Source: Acidobacteriota bacterium
GTDB taxonomy: Bacteria > Acidobacteriota > Thermoanaerobaculia > Multivoradales > Multivoraceae
DNA: 64,000 bases
Direction of reading: 5' to 3'
NCBI GenBank assembly: GCA_028875725.1
Contig: JAPPCR010000023.1
Span: 593,620 to 657,619, forward strand
Positions 1 to 7,457 of this stretch are shown piece after piece (position 1 is the stretch's first letter; each line of letters starts with the position of its first letter). The position numbers were made by a program, and so were the translations under genes. The notes under the pieces are model-generated. The model made no database searches. It had not been told where the DNA came from and was given only the letters and a program-made list of their open reading frames with translations.

Positions 1-16
1 AAAGGAGGATCGATAA

Positions 17-442
17 GTGGAACAACCGGCCTGCGAGATGGTCACGACGCTATCCAATCTCGACGCCGTATGGGGGGCGGCCATAGGCGCCGGTGGTGCC
101 CTCGCGGCCGCGGGACTAACGCTAGTCGCGACTCGCGGGCGCGATCGTCAACGGCTGTCGGCAGATTTCTTGACCATCTACATGAAGGACATTCACCACC
201 ACCACGCGGAGGCGTTTGACGGTCTCCGAAAGGGCAGCTACGAAGCGTACTTAGTGGGGAACTGGTTCGAGGCTTTCGCCGCGCTGACTACGTCGAAGCT
301 GGCCAGCCGCAAAATCGTCAGGCATTCAGGCCTGGAGGAGCAAATGAGAGAGTTTTGGAACGAGGCTGTAGCAGCACACACAAAGGGCGGCCCACTAGAT
401 CCCCATGAGAAATGGCCGGACTTGGGGAGGCTAGTGGGATGA
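17..442 (+). CDS. hypothetical membrane-anchored protein
   Basis: The reading frame encodes 141 aa from a GTG start, preceded by a strong Shine-Dalgarno AAAGGAGG at positions 1-8 with good spacing, which decides the start. Residues about 18-40 form one hydrophobic segment rich in Ala/Gly, followed by basic residues, so the protein is probably a type I/III membrane-anchored protein with a cytoplasmic domain of about 100 residues. A run of four His (residues 60-63) is visible. The frame overlaps the next small frame by ATGA, suggesting coupled translation. No family is recognised and no function is proposed. Confidence 0.6.
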   Translation: MEQPACEMVTTLSNLDAVWGAAIGAGGALAAAGLTLVATRGRDRQRLSADFLTIYMKDIHHHHAEAFDGLRKGSYEAYLVGNWFEAFAALTTSKLASRKIVRHSGLEEQMREFWNEAVAAHTKGGPLDPHEKWPDLGRLVG

Positions 443-660
443 GGGTCTACAGGATTCCAGCCGATCTGGCTGAGCTCAGAGACAGGCTCTCTGAACTAGA
501 ACACGGAGGCGACGAAGCGAAGTGCGCAGTGGTGCCCGCGAACGTAGATGTGGCGAGGCTCGCGAGACCCCCAAGACCGGGCGCGGGCAGCGGTCGCGCA
601 GCTTTCCGATGCCCGCATTGTGGCGCAACTTCGGGGATGCCCGAAGTTGCGCGGTCCTGA
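439..660 (+). CDS. small hypothetical protein with a CxxC pair
   Basis: This 73-aa frame starts at an ATG that overlaps the stop of the upstream gene (ATGA), a typical coupling arrangement. It has an acidic helical N-terminus and ends with CPHC in a ribbon-like context. Only two cysteines are present, so a complete zinc ribbon is not formed by this chain alone. The last third runs through a perfect 13-bp inverted repeat, so the frame could be partly accidental. Function unknown. Confidence 0.35.
   Translation: MRVYRIPADLAELRDRLSELEHGGDEAKCAVVPANVDVARLARPPRPGAGSGRAAFRCPHCGATSGMPEVARS
623..652. repeat. perfect inverted repeat, 13-bp arms
   Basis: The arm GCGCAACTTCGGG is followed by a 4-nt loop and its exact reverse complement. 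A stem this long and GC-rich is stable as RNA on either strand. There is no T-tract after either arm, so it is not a classic intrinsic terminator. It sits at the 3' end of the small upstream frame and 80-100 bp from the 3' end of the opposing VOC gene, a position that fits a bidirectional 3'-end structure or a short mobile palindrome. Confidence 0.6.
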
Positions 661-729
661 GCTTCCCGTCTTGCCATCCAAGGAGTTCGCATCGGATGCA
701 GTGAGCCAGCCGCCGGTTCCGTGTGATCG

Positions 730-1125
730 TCACGGTTGACCCTTCTCCTCCTGGATCTGGATCAGGTTGCCGCAGGTATCGTCGAAGACTGCGGTAACAA
801 CGGTCCCGAGGTCCGTTGGCGGCTGAACGAACCGCACACCTCTTGCCACGAGACGCTCGTACTCAGCTTCGACATCGTCGACCGCGAAGCTGGCACCGGG
901 GATCCCGTCCTCCACCAACGCCGCCCTGTATGGACCGACGGCGGGGTGTGCAGCGGGCTCAAGCAGCAACTCCGTCCCGTCCGGGGCTTCCGGGGATACG
1001 ACGGTGATCCAGGCGTGCTCTCCCAAAGGGATGTCGTGCTTCACCTGGAAGCCGAGCGTTTCGGTGTAGAAGCGAAGTGCCTTCCGCTGGTCGTCCACGA
1101 AGACGCCGGTCAGGTGGATTCTCAT
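730..1125 (-). CDS. VOC-superfamily (glyoxalase/bleomycin-resistance fold) protein
   Basis: The product is 131 aa, the usual length for a single-chain VOC protein with two beta-alpha-beta-beta-beta units. Visible family features are the N-terminal FVDDQRKALRFYTETLGF stretch and the C-terminal metal-region strand FDDTCGNLIQIQE. Such proteins bind a divalent metal and act as lyases, dioxygenases or antibiotic-binding proteins; the substrate cannot be told from sequence. It overlaps the upstream ArsR regulator by 4 bp, so the pair is one operon and the regulator probably controls this enzyme. Confidence 0.85.
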   Translation of the reverse strand: MRIHLTGVFVDDQRKALRFYTETLGFQVKHDIPLGEHAWITVVSPEAPDGTELLLEPAAHPAVGPYRAALVEDGIPGASFAVDDVEAEYERLVARGVRFVQPPTDLGTVVTAVFDDTCGNLIQIQEEKGQP

Positions 1126-1433
1126 TCCTCGATGCCCTCATCGGTTGAGTGTGAAGTGTCCTCGTCCGTCGAGACCGGCCACCGCTCCCGGATTGCCTTC
1201 AGCGGGGCGCCCTCAAACCAGTGGAGCTTTGACCTCCCCTCGCGCCTCGTGCGGATCAGCCCGACGGCTTCCAGGACGCCCAGGTGTTGCGAGATCGCCT
1301 GCCGCGAGGAGTTGATGCCGTGTTTCATGATCAGGCGCCCGCAGAGTTCGAAGAGCGACTGACCCGACCGATCGACGAGTTCATCCAGGATGGCTCGCCT
1401 GGTTGGGTCAGCGATCGCGCGGTAGATGTCCAC
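1122..1433 (-). CDS. ArsR-family winged-helix repressor
   Basis: The 103-aa protein starts at GTG and begins with the ArsR signature around residues 5-20 (IADPTRRAILDEL), followed by the recognition helix SRQAISQHLGVLEAVGLI and a beta wing with RREGRSKLHW. No obvious metal-binding cysteine pair is present, so it belongs with the non-metal members that often sit beside VOC or SRPBCC proteins. It probably represses its own promoter through the palindrome in the -35/-10 spacer and controls the overlapping VOC gene. Confidence 0.88.
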   Translation of the reverse strand: MDIYRAIADPTRRAILDELVDRSGQSLFELCGRLIMKHGINSSRQAISQHLGVLEAVGLIRTRREGRSKLHWFEGAPLKAIRERWPVSTDEDTSHSTDEGIEE

Positions 1434-1466
1434 ATGTCCAGGGTCGGTCTTGCGGGTCGGGGCTTC

Positions 1467-1496
1467 ACGTTATGCAAGCGCGTGCTTGCACGTCAA
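1467..1496 (-). promoter_or_regulatory. promoter with operator palindrome for the arsR-VOC operon
   Basis: Reading the minus strand, TTGACG (1491-1496) and TAACGT (1467-1472) are separated by 18 bp, a good sigma70 layout. The spacer is exactly an 18-bp palindrome with arms TGCAAGC and GCTTGCA (1473-1490). A dimeric repressor bound there would block RNA polymerase. The start codon of arsR lies about 33 bp downstream. Confidence 0.65.
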
Positions 1497-1605
1497 CCGC
1501 CCCGATCAGCGGCTTGAGTCAGTTGGACCATCGCGGCGCCCCCCACCCTGCGGGTCGTCAATGGTCCACCGTGCCCTCGGTAAGCGAACGGATCGGCATG
1601 GCAGC

Positions 1606-1884
1606 TCAGCGAGCCGCCGAGTCCATGCACTCGATCAGGATCTCCTTGGCCTGCTTCCAGAGCCTGTTGCCAGGGTTCGTACCCATCCGCTGGGCGAAGG
1701 CGTTGTACATGTCGGCCGCGTACGCGGCTTCGTCAGCGCAAGGACAACAAGCCGGCGGCGCGGCTGCAGGGGCCGCAGCCGGCGCCGCCGCAACCAGCAA
1801 AGCTGCTGCGATAGCCAAGGTCACGGCGCCAGCGGCGAGGCGGAGCCAAAGTCGACGGCGCGGGTCTGGATTGGGGATGCTCAT
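1606..1884 (-). CDS. small exported hypothetical protein
   Basis: A 92-aa product with a basic N-terminus, then a long Ala-rich hydrophobic segment (about residues 15-42) and a short mature part with the pair CCPC and one further Cys near the C-terminus. A Shine-Dalgarno-like GGAG lies about 10 bases before the ATG. The hydrophobic segment could be a signal peptide or a membrane anchor. No family recognised. Confidence 0.5.
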   Translation of the reverse strand: MSIPNPDPRRRLWLRLAAGAVTLAIAAALLVAAAPAAAPAAAPPACCPCADEAAYAADMYNAFAQRMGTNPGNRLWKQAKEILIECMDSAAR

Positions 1885-2077
1885 GGTGTTCTCCGGTCAA
1901 GTTGGCGAAATCATCTTCGCGCCGTTTCGCCTGCGCGAAGGCACCGGCTACGCGACGCGAACGATAGCCCCGAGTATCACAGCTCCTGTGCGCATCCGCC
2001 GTTGCGCCTGCATCTTGATCGCGCAATCGTCGTGCAATACCGCAGTTGGCTCGCCACAAAGTCGTTCTTCATCGCTG

Positions 2078-2088
2078 TATACTCGTCG
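2078..2088 (+). promoter_or_regulatory. putative -10 element, TATACT followed by CGTCG
   Basis: The otherwise empty gap 1885-2189 holds TATACTCGTCG. The same TA-C/T-ACTCGTCG block recurs at 59511 and 63414 in front of other plus-strand genes, so it is likely a house promoter motif. No convincing -35 is seen. The gene at 2190 lies about 100 bp downstream and has its own Shine-Dalgarno. Confidence 0.45.
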
Positions 2089-2189
2089 GCCGCGCGGAAG
2101 CGCGATCCAAACCAGCTAGTGAGGGGGCGGTGGAGACTTGGCTCCCGGAGTTCGCCCCTACTTCGACACCACCGTAGGAGAAGCAGCAG

Positions 2190-2756
2190 ATGCTCCGCGC
2201 CGTCCTCGCTCTCGCCCTTTCCCTGGCACCGTTGGGTCTTCACGCTCAGGAGGAGCAGCCGGAGCCTGAGCCCGACTCCACATGGACGATCTGGCTCGGT
2301 ACGAGCAGCGCTTCGTTCGACGGCCTGTCCTTCGGAGGCGTCAACACCGTGGGCTATGCGACCTTCTCCGGCAAGAGCAAGTTCTTTCTGTCGACGTCCC
2401 TGGCTCAGGACGAGGCGAACGTGAGCAGCCTCCTCGGCTACGACCACTACGGCTTCCCGCTCTACTACAACGCGGACATCCGGGCCACGCGCAGCTCAGT
2501 GGCTGTCGGCTTTGCCAATCGGCCGGAGAGCAAGACCCGGGCGGCGGCTTTCCTCAGCGCCAACTACACGGCCTTCTCGACCAGCGGCACAGTCTTCGGG
2601 GAGAGTTTCTCGGAGAGCGACAACAGCTTCGACCTCGGCTTCGGCGCTGCCGTGGCGATCAGAAAGCGTCTCGTCGCCATCGTCCAGTGGGGTCAGGCGT
2701 CGTTCGACGACGCTTCCGGGGACGTCCTCACTTTCGGTCTGGGGTGGGGATTCTAG
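2190..2756 (+). CDS. outer-membrane beta-barrel-like protein
   Basis: The 188-aa product begins with a signal peptide (residues 1-19, ending LHAQ) and continues with alternating polar/hydrophobic strands rich in Ser, Gly and aromatic residues. It ends in ...GLGWGF, the C-terminal Phe typical of Gram-negative barrels recognised by BAM. A GGAG Shine-Dalgarno lies before the ATG. The length suits an eight-strand barrel. Its stop codon overlaps the GTG start of the next gene, though a functional link with a defence nuclease is not obvious. Confidence 0.65.
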   Translation: MLRAVLALALSLAPLGLHAQEEQPEPEPDSTWTIWLGTSSASFDGLSFGGVNTVGYATFSGKSKFFLSTSLAQDEANVSSLLGYDHYGFPLYYNADIRATRSSVAVGFANRPESKTRAAAFLSANYTAFSTSGTVFGESFSESDNSFDLGFGAAVAIRKRLVAIVQWGQASFDDASGDVLTFGLGWGF

Positions 2757-5002
2757 TGAGTGACACAGTCTTCACGAAGGTCGACTACGACCTACAGACT
2801 CTCATGAGTCAGATCGCCCTCGGCACGATCGGTCTGCCAGACATACAGAGGCCCTTCGTCTGGAACAACGTCAAGGTCCGCGACCTGTTCGACTCGATGT
2901 ACCGCGGCTATCCGGTCGGCTACTTGCTGCTGTGGCGAAACGGGCTCAGTGACGACAAGACGATCGGCACTGAGGAAAAGTCGAAGACGCCTTCTCTGGT
3001 GATAGTGGACGGCCAACAGCGACTCACCTCCCTCTTCGCAGTGACTCGCGGCCAACCCGTCGTCCGCAAGAACTACAACAGCGAGCGCATTCAGATCGCC
3101 TTCAACCCCCTGGAGCGGCGCTTCGAGGTGGCCGACGCAGCGACGCGCCGAGACAAGTCGTTCATCCCGGACATATCTCGCGTCTGGAGCGAAGGCCTGT
3201 TCGATGTTGCCCGCGAGTACCTGGAAGGGCTCAGGCTCACCCGTGAGGTCAACGGTGACGAAGAACGGGCGATCCAGGACGCCATCACTAGACTCCACAA
3301 TCTCCTGACCTTCCCGTTCACGGCTCTCGAGCTCGCGGCCGGCGTCGACGACGAAGCGGTGTCGAACGTCTTTGTCCGCATCAACAGCAAGGGCACGCCC
3401 CTCAACCAGGCGGACTTCATCCTCACCCTCATGTCCGTGTTCTGGGACGAAGGCCGAACTGAACTCGAACAGTTCTGCCGCCAGGCTCGCCAACCGAGCA
3501 AGGGAGTACCTTCCCCCTTCAACCACTTCATCGAGCCCGAACCCGCTCAACTGCTGCGAGTCGGCGTCGGTGTGGCGTTCCGTCGAGCCCGCCTGCAACA
3601 CGTCTACTCGCTGCTGCGGGGCAAGGACCTGGCGACCCACGAGTTCAGCACCGAGCGTCGCGACGCGCAGTTCACCCAACTCAGGGATGCGCAGGGTCGG
3701 GCCCTGGACCTCAAGCACTGGCACGACTTCATGAACTGCCTGCATCTCGCTGGCTTCCGAAGCGAAAGGATGATCAGCTCCAGCAACAATCTCCTCTTCT
3801 CCTACATGCTCTATCTCATCGGCCGCACGGAGTACGGCGTTGAAGAGGCTGAACTCCGCAAGACGATCGCCCAGTGGTTCTTCATGTCCGCAGTGACCGG
3901 GCGCTTCACGGGAAGCCCCGAGACGGCGATGGACTACGACCTGGCCGGCCTTCGGGGCGTAACGCGCGCCTCTGACTTCGTCAGCCGCCTTCGACACGTC
4001 TGCAGCATCACGCTCACCGGCGACTTCTGGGACGTGACTCTGCCCAACGATCTTGCGACTTCTTCGCCCCGCAGCCCGTCACTCTTCGCCTATCACGCCG
4101 CTCTTGTACTGCTGAACGCCAATGCCCTGTTCTCGCGGATCCGGCTTGCAGACCTCCTCGATCCAGCGATCGCAGCAGCCAAGGGGCCAGTCGAACGTCA
4201 CCACCTCTTCCCGAAAGCTCATTTGGCCCGACTCGGCATCAGCGGCACGCGCGAGACGAACCAGATCGCGAACTACGCGTACCTCGAATGGAGCGACAAT
4301 CTCGATGCCGCAGACCGACCACCTGCTGACTACCTTCCGGAGTTGAAACGTCGATTCGGGCCAGCAGAGCTGGCCCTGATGTACAGACACCACGCTCTAC
4401 CCGAAGGCTGGGAGTCCATGGACTACCACTCCTTCCTGGAGCGACGCCGCGAGTTGATCGCCGAAGTCATCCGTGACGGATACAACCTGCTCGCGACAGA
4501 GGTCGATCCCGAGCCGGTGCCCGATCCTTTCGATCTGACAGAAGCCGTCTCGTCCGGCGAATCCGATTCCACCGAGTTCAAATCGACGCTCCGAATCAAC
4601 CTGCACACGGGCGGTACCGACACACGGATCGAACTCGCCGTCTTGAAGACCATCGCAGGGTTCCTCAACGCACGCGGGGGAAGTCTCATCATCGGCGTCG
4701 CTGACGACGGCACGCCCGTTGGCATCGAAGCGGACCGTTTCGCCAACGAGGACCGGATGAGCCAGCATCTCGTCAATCTCGTCAAGGGTCGCATCAGTGC
4801 CGGCGCCCTCCCCGACATCCATCCTCACTTCGAGGACCTTGAGGAAACGCGGGTGCTCGTTGTCCGGTGCTCAGCGGCAGCCAGTCCGATGCACGTCAAG
4901 GACGGCAACGAGCACCGCTTCTACGTCCGTTCAGGGCCGACAACTCAGGAGCTGCCAGCGCCCGAGGCCCTTCGCTACATCAACAACCGGTTTGGAGGCT
5001 AG
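2756..5002 (+). CDS. DUF262-DUF1524 (GmrSD-like) nuclease fused to an AlbA_2-type domain
   Basis: I place the start at the GTG overlapping the upstream stop, giving 748 aa; the open frame before it is a shadow of the barrel gene. The N-terminal part is a DUF262 domain, shown by the LPDIQRPFVWNNVKVRDLFDS stretch, GYPVGYLLLW and the IVDGQQRLTSL motif; DUF262 is a ParB/sulfiredoxin-like NTP-binding fold. The middle has the DUF1524 HNH-type motif VERHHLFPKAHL, the nuclease of GmrSD type IV restriction enzymes that cut modified phage DNA. Residues about 600-748 add an AlbA_2 domain (STEFKSTLR, FLNARGGSLIIGVADDG), usually found in Schlafen-like proteins. The fusion is unusual. The likely role is anti-phage restriction; the target is unknown. 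Confidence 0.85.
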   Translation: MSDTVFTKVDYDLQTLMSQIALGTIGLPDIQRPFVWNNVKVRDLFDSMYRGYPVGYLLLWRNGLSDDKTIGTEEKSKTPSLVIVDGQQRLTSLFAVTRGQPVVRKNYNSERIQIAFNPLERRFEVADAATRRDKSFIPDISRVWSEGLFDVAREYLEGLRLTREVNGDEERAIQDAITRLHNLLTFPFTALELAAGVDDEAVSNVFVRINSKGTPLNQADFILTLMSVFWDEGRTELEQFCRQARQPSKGVPSPFNHFIEPEPAQLLRVGVGVAFRRARLQHVYSLLRGKDLATHEFSTERRDAQFTQLRDAQGRALDLKHWHDFMNCLHLAGFRSERMISSSNNLLFSYMLYLIGRTEYGVEEAELRKTIAQWFFMSAVTGRFTGSPETAMDYDLAGLRGVTRASDFVSRLRHVCSITLTGDFWDVTLPNDLATSSPRSPSLFAYHAALVLLNANALFSRIRLADLLDPAIAAAKGPVERHHLFPKAHLARLGISGTRETNQIANYAYLEWSDNLDAADRPPADYLPELKRRFGPAELALMYRHHALPEGWESMDYHSFLERRRELIAEVIRDGYNLLATEVDPEPVPDPFDLTEAVSSGESDSTEFKSTLRINLHTGGTDTRIELAVLKTIAGFLNARGGSLIIGVADDGTPVGIEADRFANEDRMSQHLVNLVKGRISAGALPDIHPHFEDLEETRVLVVRCSAAASPMHVKDGNEHRFYVRSGPTTQELPAPEALRYINNRFGG

Positions 5003-5136
5003 TGCTCTTGAGCGCAGGCTAAGCGGCAGAACCCGAGCCACGTAATCGCGGTGTCCTTCCGCACAGTGGTCCAGCATGCGTCAGATTGCGCTTAGGCACA
5101 AACCCCCGTTGCCCATCGACCGACGACGGGAGCGGT

Positions 5137-5616
5137 TCAGGCGGCGATGGCGCTTGGCGCCAGCGCTTGCGCTGGTGCGTTGGCGGCAAGCGAAGGCGCT
5201 CTCACCTGCCGAATGTCCACGCCCAGGTCCGGATCCGATCTCTCGAGCCGGAGCGCGAGGTCGTTCGGCAATTCGCCCTGGCGGGCGCGGTCCCGGGCCG
5301 CCTCCCACTTCGTTTCCGCCTGAGGATCGTTCGTGGCGAAGAAGTCCTCGACCTCCCGGCGGAAATCCTCGAAGTTCGCCGCATCGGATGCGCAGTCGAT
5401 CAGGGTGCACCGTAGTGCCTCGACGAAGTCCTGGTACGCCTCGTTCAGGGTTCGACCGAACCCGAGAAGACTCCCCGGATTCACGCCGCTGAGCTCGAAT
5501 TCCCCGTCCTCCTTGTCGTAGGTCGCCAGCGCGCGGCCATGGACCCGCACAGAAGCGATGTAGCCCTCGCCGAACACGGGGCTTCCACTCTCGAAGAACA
5601 GTGCGTACTCGGTCAT
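5137..5616 (-). CDS. hypothetical protein, possibly HicB/toxin-antitoxin related
   Basis: The 159-aa frame starts at the ATG behind a very strong Shine-Dalgarno (GGAGGGGAG); upstream residues in the same frame are shadow. The first 70 residues alternate strands and helices and resemble the small HicB-like alpha/beta fold, followed by a charged helical tail. It is divergent from a higA gene 58 bp away, so it could be part of a toxin-antitoxin locus, but the match is weak. Function not assigned. Confidence 0.55.
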   Translation of the reverse strand: MTEYALFFESGSPVFGEGYIASVRVHGRALATYDKEDGEFELSGVNPGSLLGFGRTLNEAYQDFVEALRCTLIDCASDAANFEDFRREVEDFFATNDPQAETKWEAARDRARQGELPNDLALRLERSDPDLGVDIRQVRAPSLAANAPAQALAPSAIAA

Positions 5617-5660
5617 GTCAATCTCCCCTCCGGAGCGAAGCGGCCGCAACTTGGCGATCC

Positions 5661-5666
5661 TAGAAT
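5661..5666 (+). promoter_or_regulatory. -10 element TAGAAT of a leaderless higA promoter
   Basis: TAGAAT ends exactly 7 bp before the ATG at 5674, so transcription would begin at or next to the start codon. The same 7-bp spacing is seen before arsR at 6697 and before the C5 methyltransferase on the minus strand. Confidence 0.5.
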
Positions 5667-5673
5667 GACCCGC

Positions 5674-5925
5674 ATGAAGAACCCCGCCCACCCAGGCAGG
5701 CTCGTCGCGAGCGCCATCGAGGCCGAGGGCTGGACGATCACGCACGTCGCCGAGCAGCTCGGCGTCACCCGCGCGTTCCTGTCGCGCATCCTCCATGGAC
5801 ATGCCGGCATCACCGCAGCCACCGCGCTGCGGCTCGAGGCGCTCGGCTGGTCCGACGCGGAACACTGGATGCGGATGCAGGCGAGCCACGACCTCGCCCG
5901 GGAACGGCGGCGCGGGGAGGACTGA
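5674..5925 (+). CDS. higA: HigA-family addiction module antitoxin
   Basis: The 83-aa protein opens with MKNPAHPGRL, the conserved HigA N-terminus, and has the XRE helix-turn-helix ITHVAEQLGVTRAFLSRILHGHAGI. HigA antitoxins bind their HigB ribonuclease and their own promoter. I chose the second ATG because the first overlaps the -10 hexamer and because family members begin at MxNPxHPG. No RelE/HigB-like toxin is visible directly upstream, so this may be a solitary antitoxin or work with the divergent neighbour. Confidence 0.8.
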   Translation: MKNPAHPGRLVASAIEAEGWTITHVAEQLGVTRAFLSRILHGHAGITAATALRLEALGWSDAEHWMRMQASHDLARERRRGED

Positions 5926-5978
5926 TAGATGCCCTCAATGGCTCGTCGGCGACCCCCAGACTGTTCGACGAGCGAGCC

Positions 5979-6527
5979 ATGATGAACGTCACTTTCGACA
6001 CCAACTGCATCATCGCCCTGGAAGCGGAAGAAGCCACGGCTGACGACCTGCGTCGCCTCGTGCGTGCCGCCGCCGAGGGGAAGTTGAGGCTGCGCGTTGT
6101 AGCCATCAGTGCATCGGAACGCCCCCGTCGCGATGCACCGTCCACCGGGTTTGTTGGCTTTGAGCGGAAGCTCGCCAACGCTGGTCTCGGGGAGGCCGAG
6201 ATCCTGTCCGGGCCGGCCATCTGGGACCTGTCCTACTGGGACCGGTGCGTATGGATGGACGACGAACGGAGCGCGAAGGTGAGGCAGATCCACCGAATCC
6301 TGTTTCCGAAGCACCCCTACAAGTCGAGCGGTGACCCTCGCGGGAAGTGGCGGAACCGCCTCGTGGACACCTGCGCTCTGTGGACGCATCTGCATCACGG
6401 GGGTGGGGCCTTTGTCACGACCGACGACGACTTCCACGCGAAGCGTGAGAGGATCCAGAACGAGCTGGGCACTAGCATCCTGACCCCGCATGAAGCCACG
6501 GTGCTCGTCGAGCAGCGTCGGTACTGA
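5979..6527 (+). CDS. PIN-domain-like protein
   Basis: The 182-aa product begins with FDTNCIIALE, the first acidic motif of PIN ribonucleases, and ends with DTCALWTHLHHGGGAFVTTD, which carries the later acidic motifs. PIN domains bind Mg2+ and cut RNA; many are VapC toxins. It is longer than a typical VapC, with an insert of about 50 residues in the middle. It follows higA, but no cognate RHH/AbrB antitoxin is seen next to it. Two consecutive ATG codons could start it. Confidence 0.65.
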   Translation: MMNVTFDTNCIIALEAEEATADDLRRLVRAAAEGKLRLRVVAISASERPRRDAPSTGFVGFERKLANAGLGEAEILSGPAIWDLSYWDRCVWMDDERSAKVRQIHRILFPKHPYKSSGDPRGKWRNRLVDTCALWTHLHHGGGAFVTTDDDFHAKRERIQNELGTSILTPHEATVLVEQRRY

Positions 6528-6646
6528 GACGGGACCCTGCAACCGCCTCGAACACGTCAGCGATCCGCTTGCAGGGCGGCCGCCGTCTAAACGCGCTCCC
6601 GACGCCGAGGACGGTACTACGTAGCGAGCGGTGGTCCCAACCCTCA

Positions 6647-6704
6647 TTCAACCCAAGGGTTGAACGACACCGCCCAATCCCGCTACCCTCAACCACATGG
6701 TTGA
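6647..6704 (+). promoter_or_regulatory. paired operator palindromes and leaderless promoter of arsR
   Basis: Two related palindromes flank the promoter: TTCAACCCAAGGGTTGAA (6647-6664) and TCAACCACATGGTTGA (6689-6704), with centres 41 bp apart, about four helical turns. The second contains the ATG of arsR itself. A -10 candidate TACCCT (6684-6689) ends 7 bp before that ATG. The layout suggests cooperative autorepression by the ArsR protein encoded immediately downstream. Confidence 0.65.
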
Positions 6705-7038
6705 ACAACACCTGAACCGCATCTTCCACGCCCTCTCCAACCCCACCCGCCGCGCCATCCTCGGCCGCCTCGCCTCGGGCCAAACAACCGTAGGCGATCT
6801 CTCCCGCCCACTCCCCCTGTCCTTCGCCGGCGTCTCCAAACACCTCGGCGTACTCGAACGCGCCGGCCTCGTCACCCGCGAGGCACGCGGCCGGGAACGC
6901 ATCTGCCGGCTCAACCCGGCCGCGCTCCGGGACGCCCAGGACTGGCTCGAGTTCCACACGCGCTTCTGGACGGAGCGCCTCGATGCGCTTGGCGCCCTGG
7001 TCGAGACCGGCGGCGACGAGGAGGGCGAACGGCGATGA
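6697..7038 (+). CDS. ArsR-family repressor of the SRPBCC/dehalogenase operon
   Basis: A 113-aa winged-helix protein with the family start LSNPTRRAILGRL, recognition helix FAGVSKHLGVLERAGLV and a charged wing. It lacks metal-sensing cysteines and resembles the ArsR proteins that pair with AHSA1/SRPBCC genes. The stop overlaps the start of the SRPBCC gene (ATGA). It probably represses the operon through the palindromes around its own start codon. Confidence 0.88.
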   Translation: MVEQHLNRIFHALSNPTRRAILGRLASGQTTVGDLSRPLPLSFAGVSKHLGVLERAGLVTREARGRERICRLNPAALRDAQDWLEFHTRFWTERLDALGALVETGGDEEGERR

Positions 7039-7457
7039 CGGACCTGACGCTTCAACGCGTGATCGACGCACCGGTGGAGCGGGTCTACGCGGCCTGGACC
7101 GACCCGGAGTTGCTGAAGCAGTGGCTGGCGCCGGGCAATGCCGTGGCCTCGCGCGCGGTCGCCGACGTCGCGGTCGGCGGGACGTTCCTCATCGAGATGC
7201 GCGGGACCGACGGGCAGCGCTGGCTCGCGCGCGGCGTGTACCGGGAAGTCGCGCCGCTACGTCGTCTGGTGCACACCTGGCGCTGGGAAGGCAGTGACAC
7301 CGAGACGCTGGTCACCATCGAGTTCGAGCCCGAATCGGCCGACAGGACGCGCCTCACGCTCACTCATGCCCGGTTCACCCAGGACGAGGCCCGCGACGAG
7401 CACGAGCGGAGCTGGGCCGACTGTCTCGAGAAGCTCAGGGAGCTGTGCGCCGCGTGA
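7035..7457 (+). CDS. SRPBCC (AHSA1/CalC-type) protein
   Basis: The 140-aa protein shows the AHSA1 pattern: RVIDAPVERVYAAWTDPELL at the N-terminus, a central beta sheet and a C-terminal helix with EHERSWADCLEKLREL. The fold forms a deep hydrophobic ligand pocket. Pairs of ArsR regulator and AHSA1 protein are common and are thought to respond to a small hydrophobic molecule, but the ligand is unknown. It is overlapped at both ends by its operon partners. Confidence 0.87.
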   Translation: MTDLTLQRVIDAPVERVYAAWTDPELLKQWLAPGNAVASRAVADVAVGGTFLIEMRGTDGQRWLARGVYREVAPLRRLVHTWRWEGSDTETLVTIEFEPESADRTRLTLTHARFTQDEARDEHERSWADCLEKLRELCAA

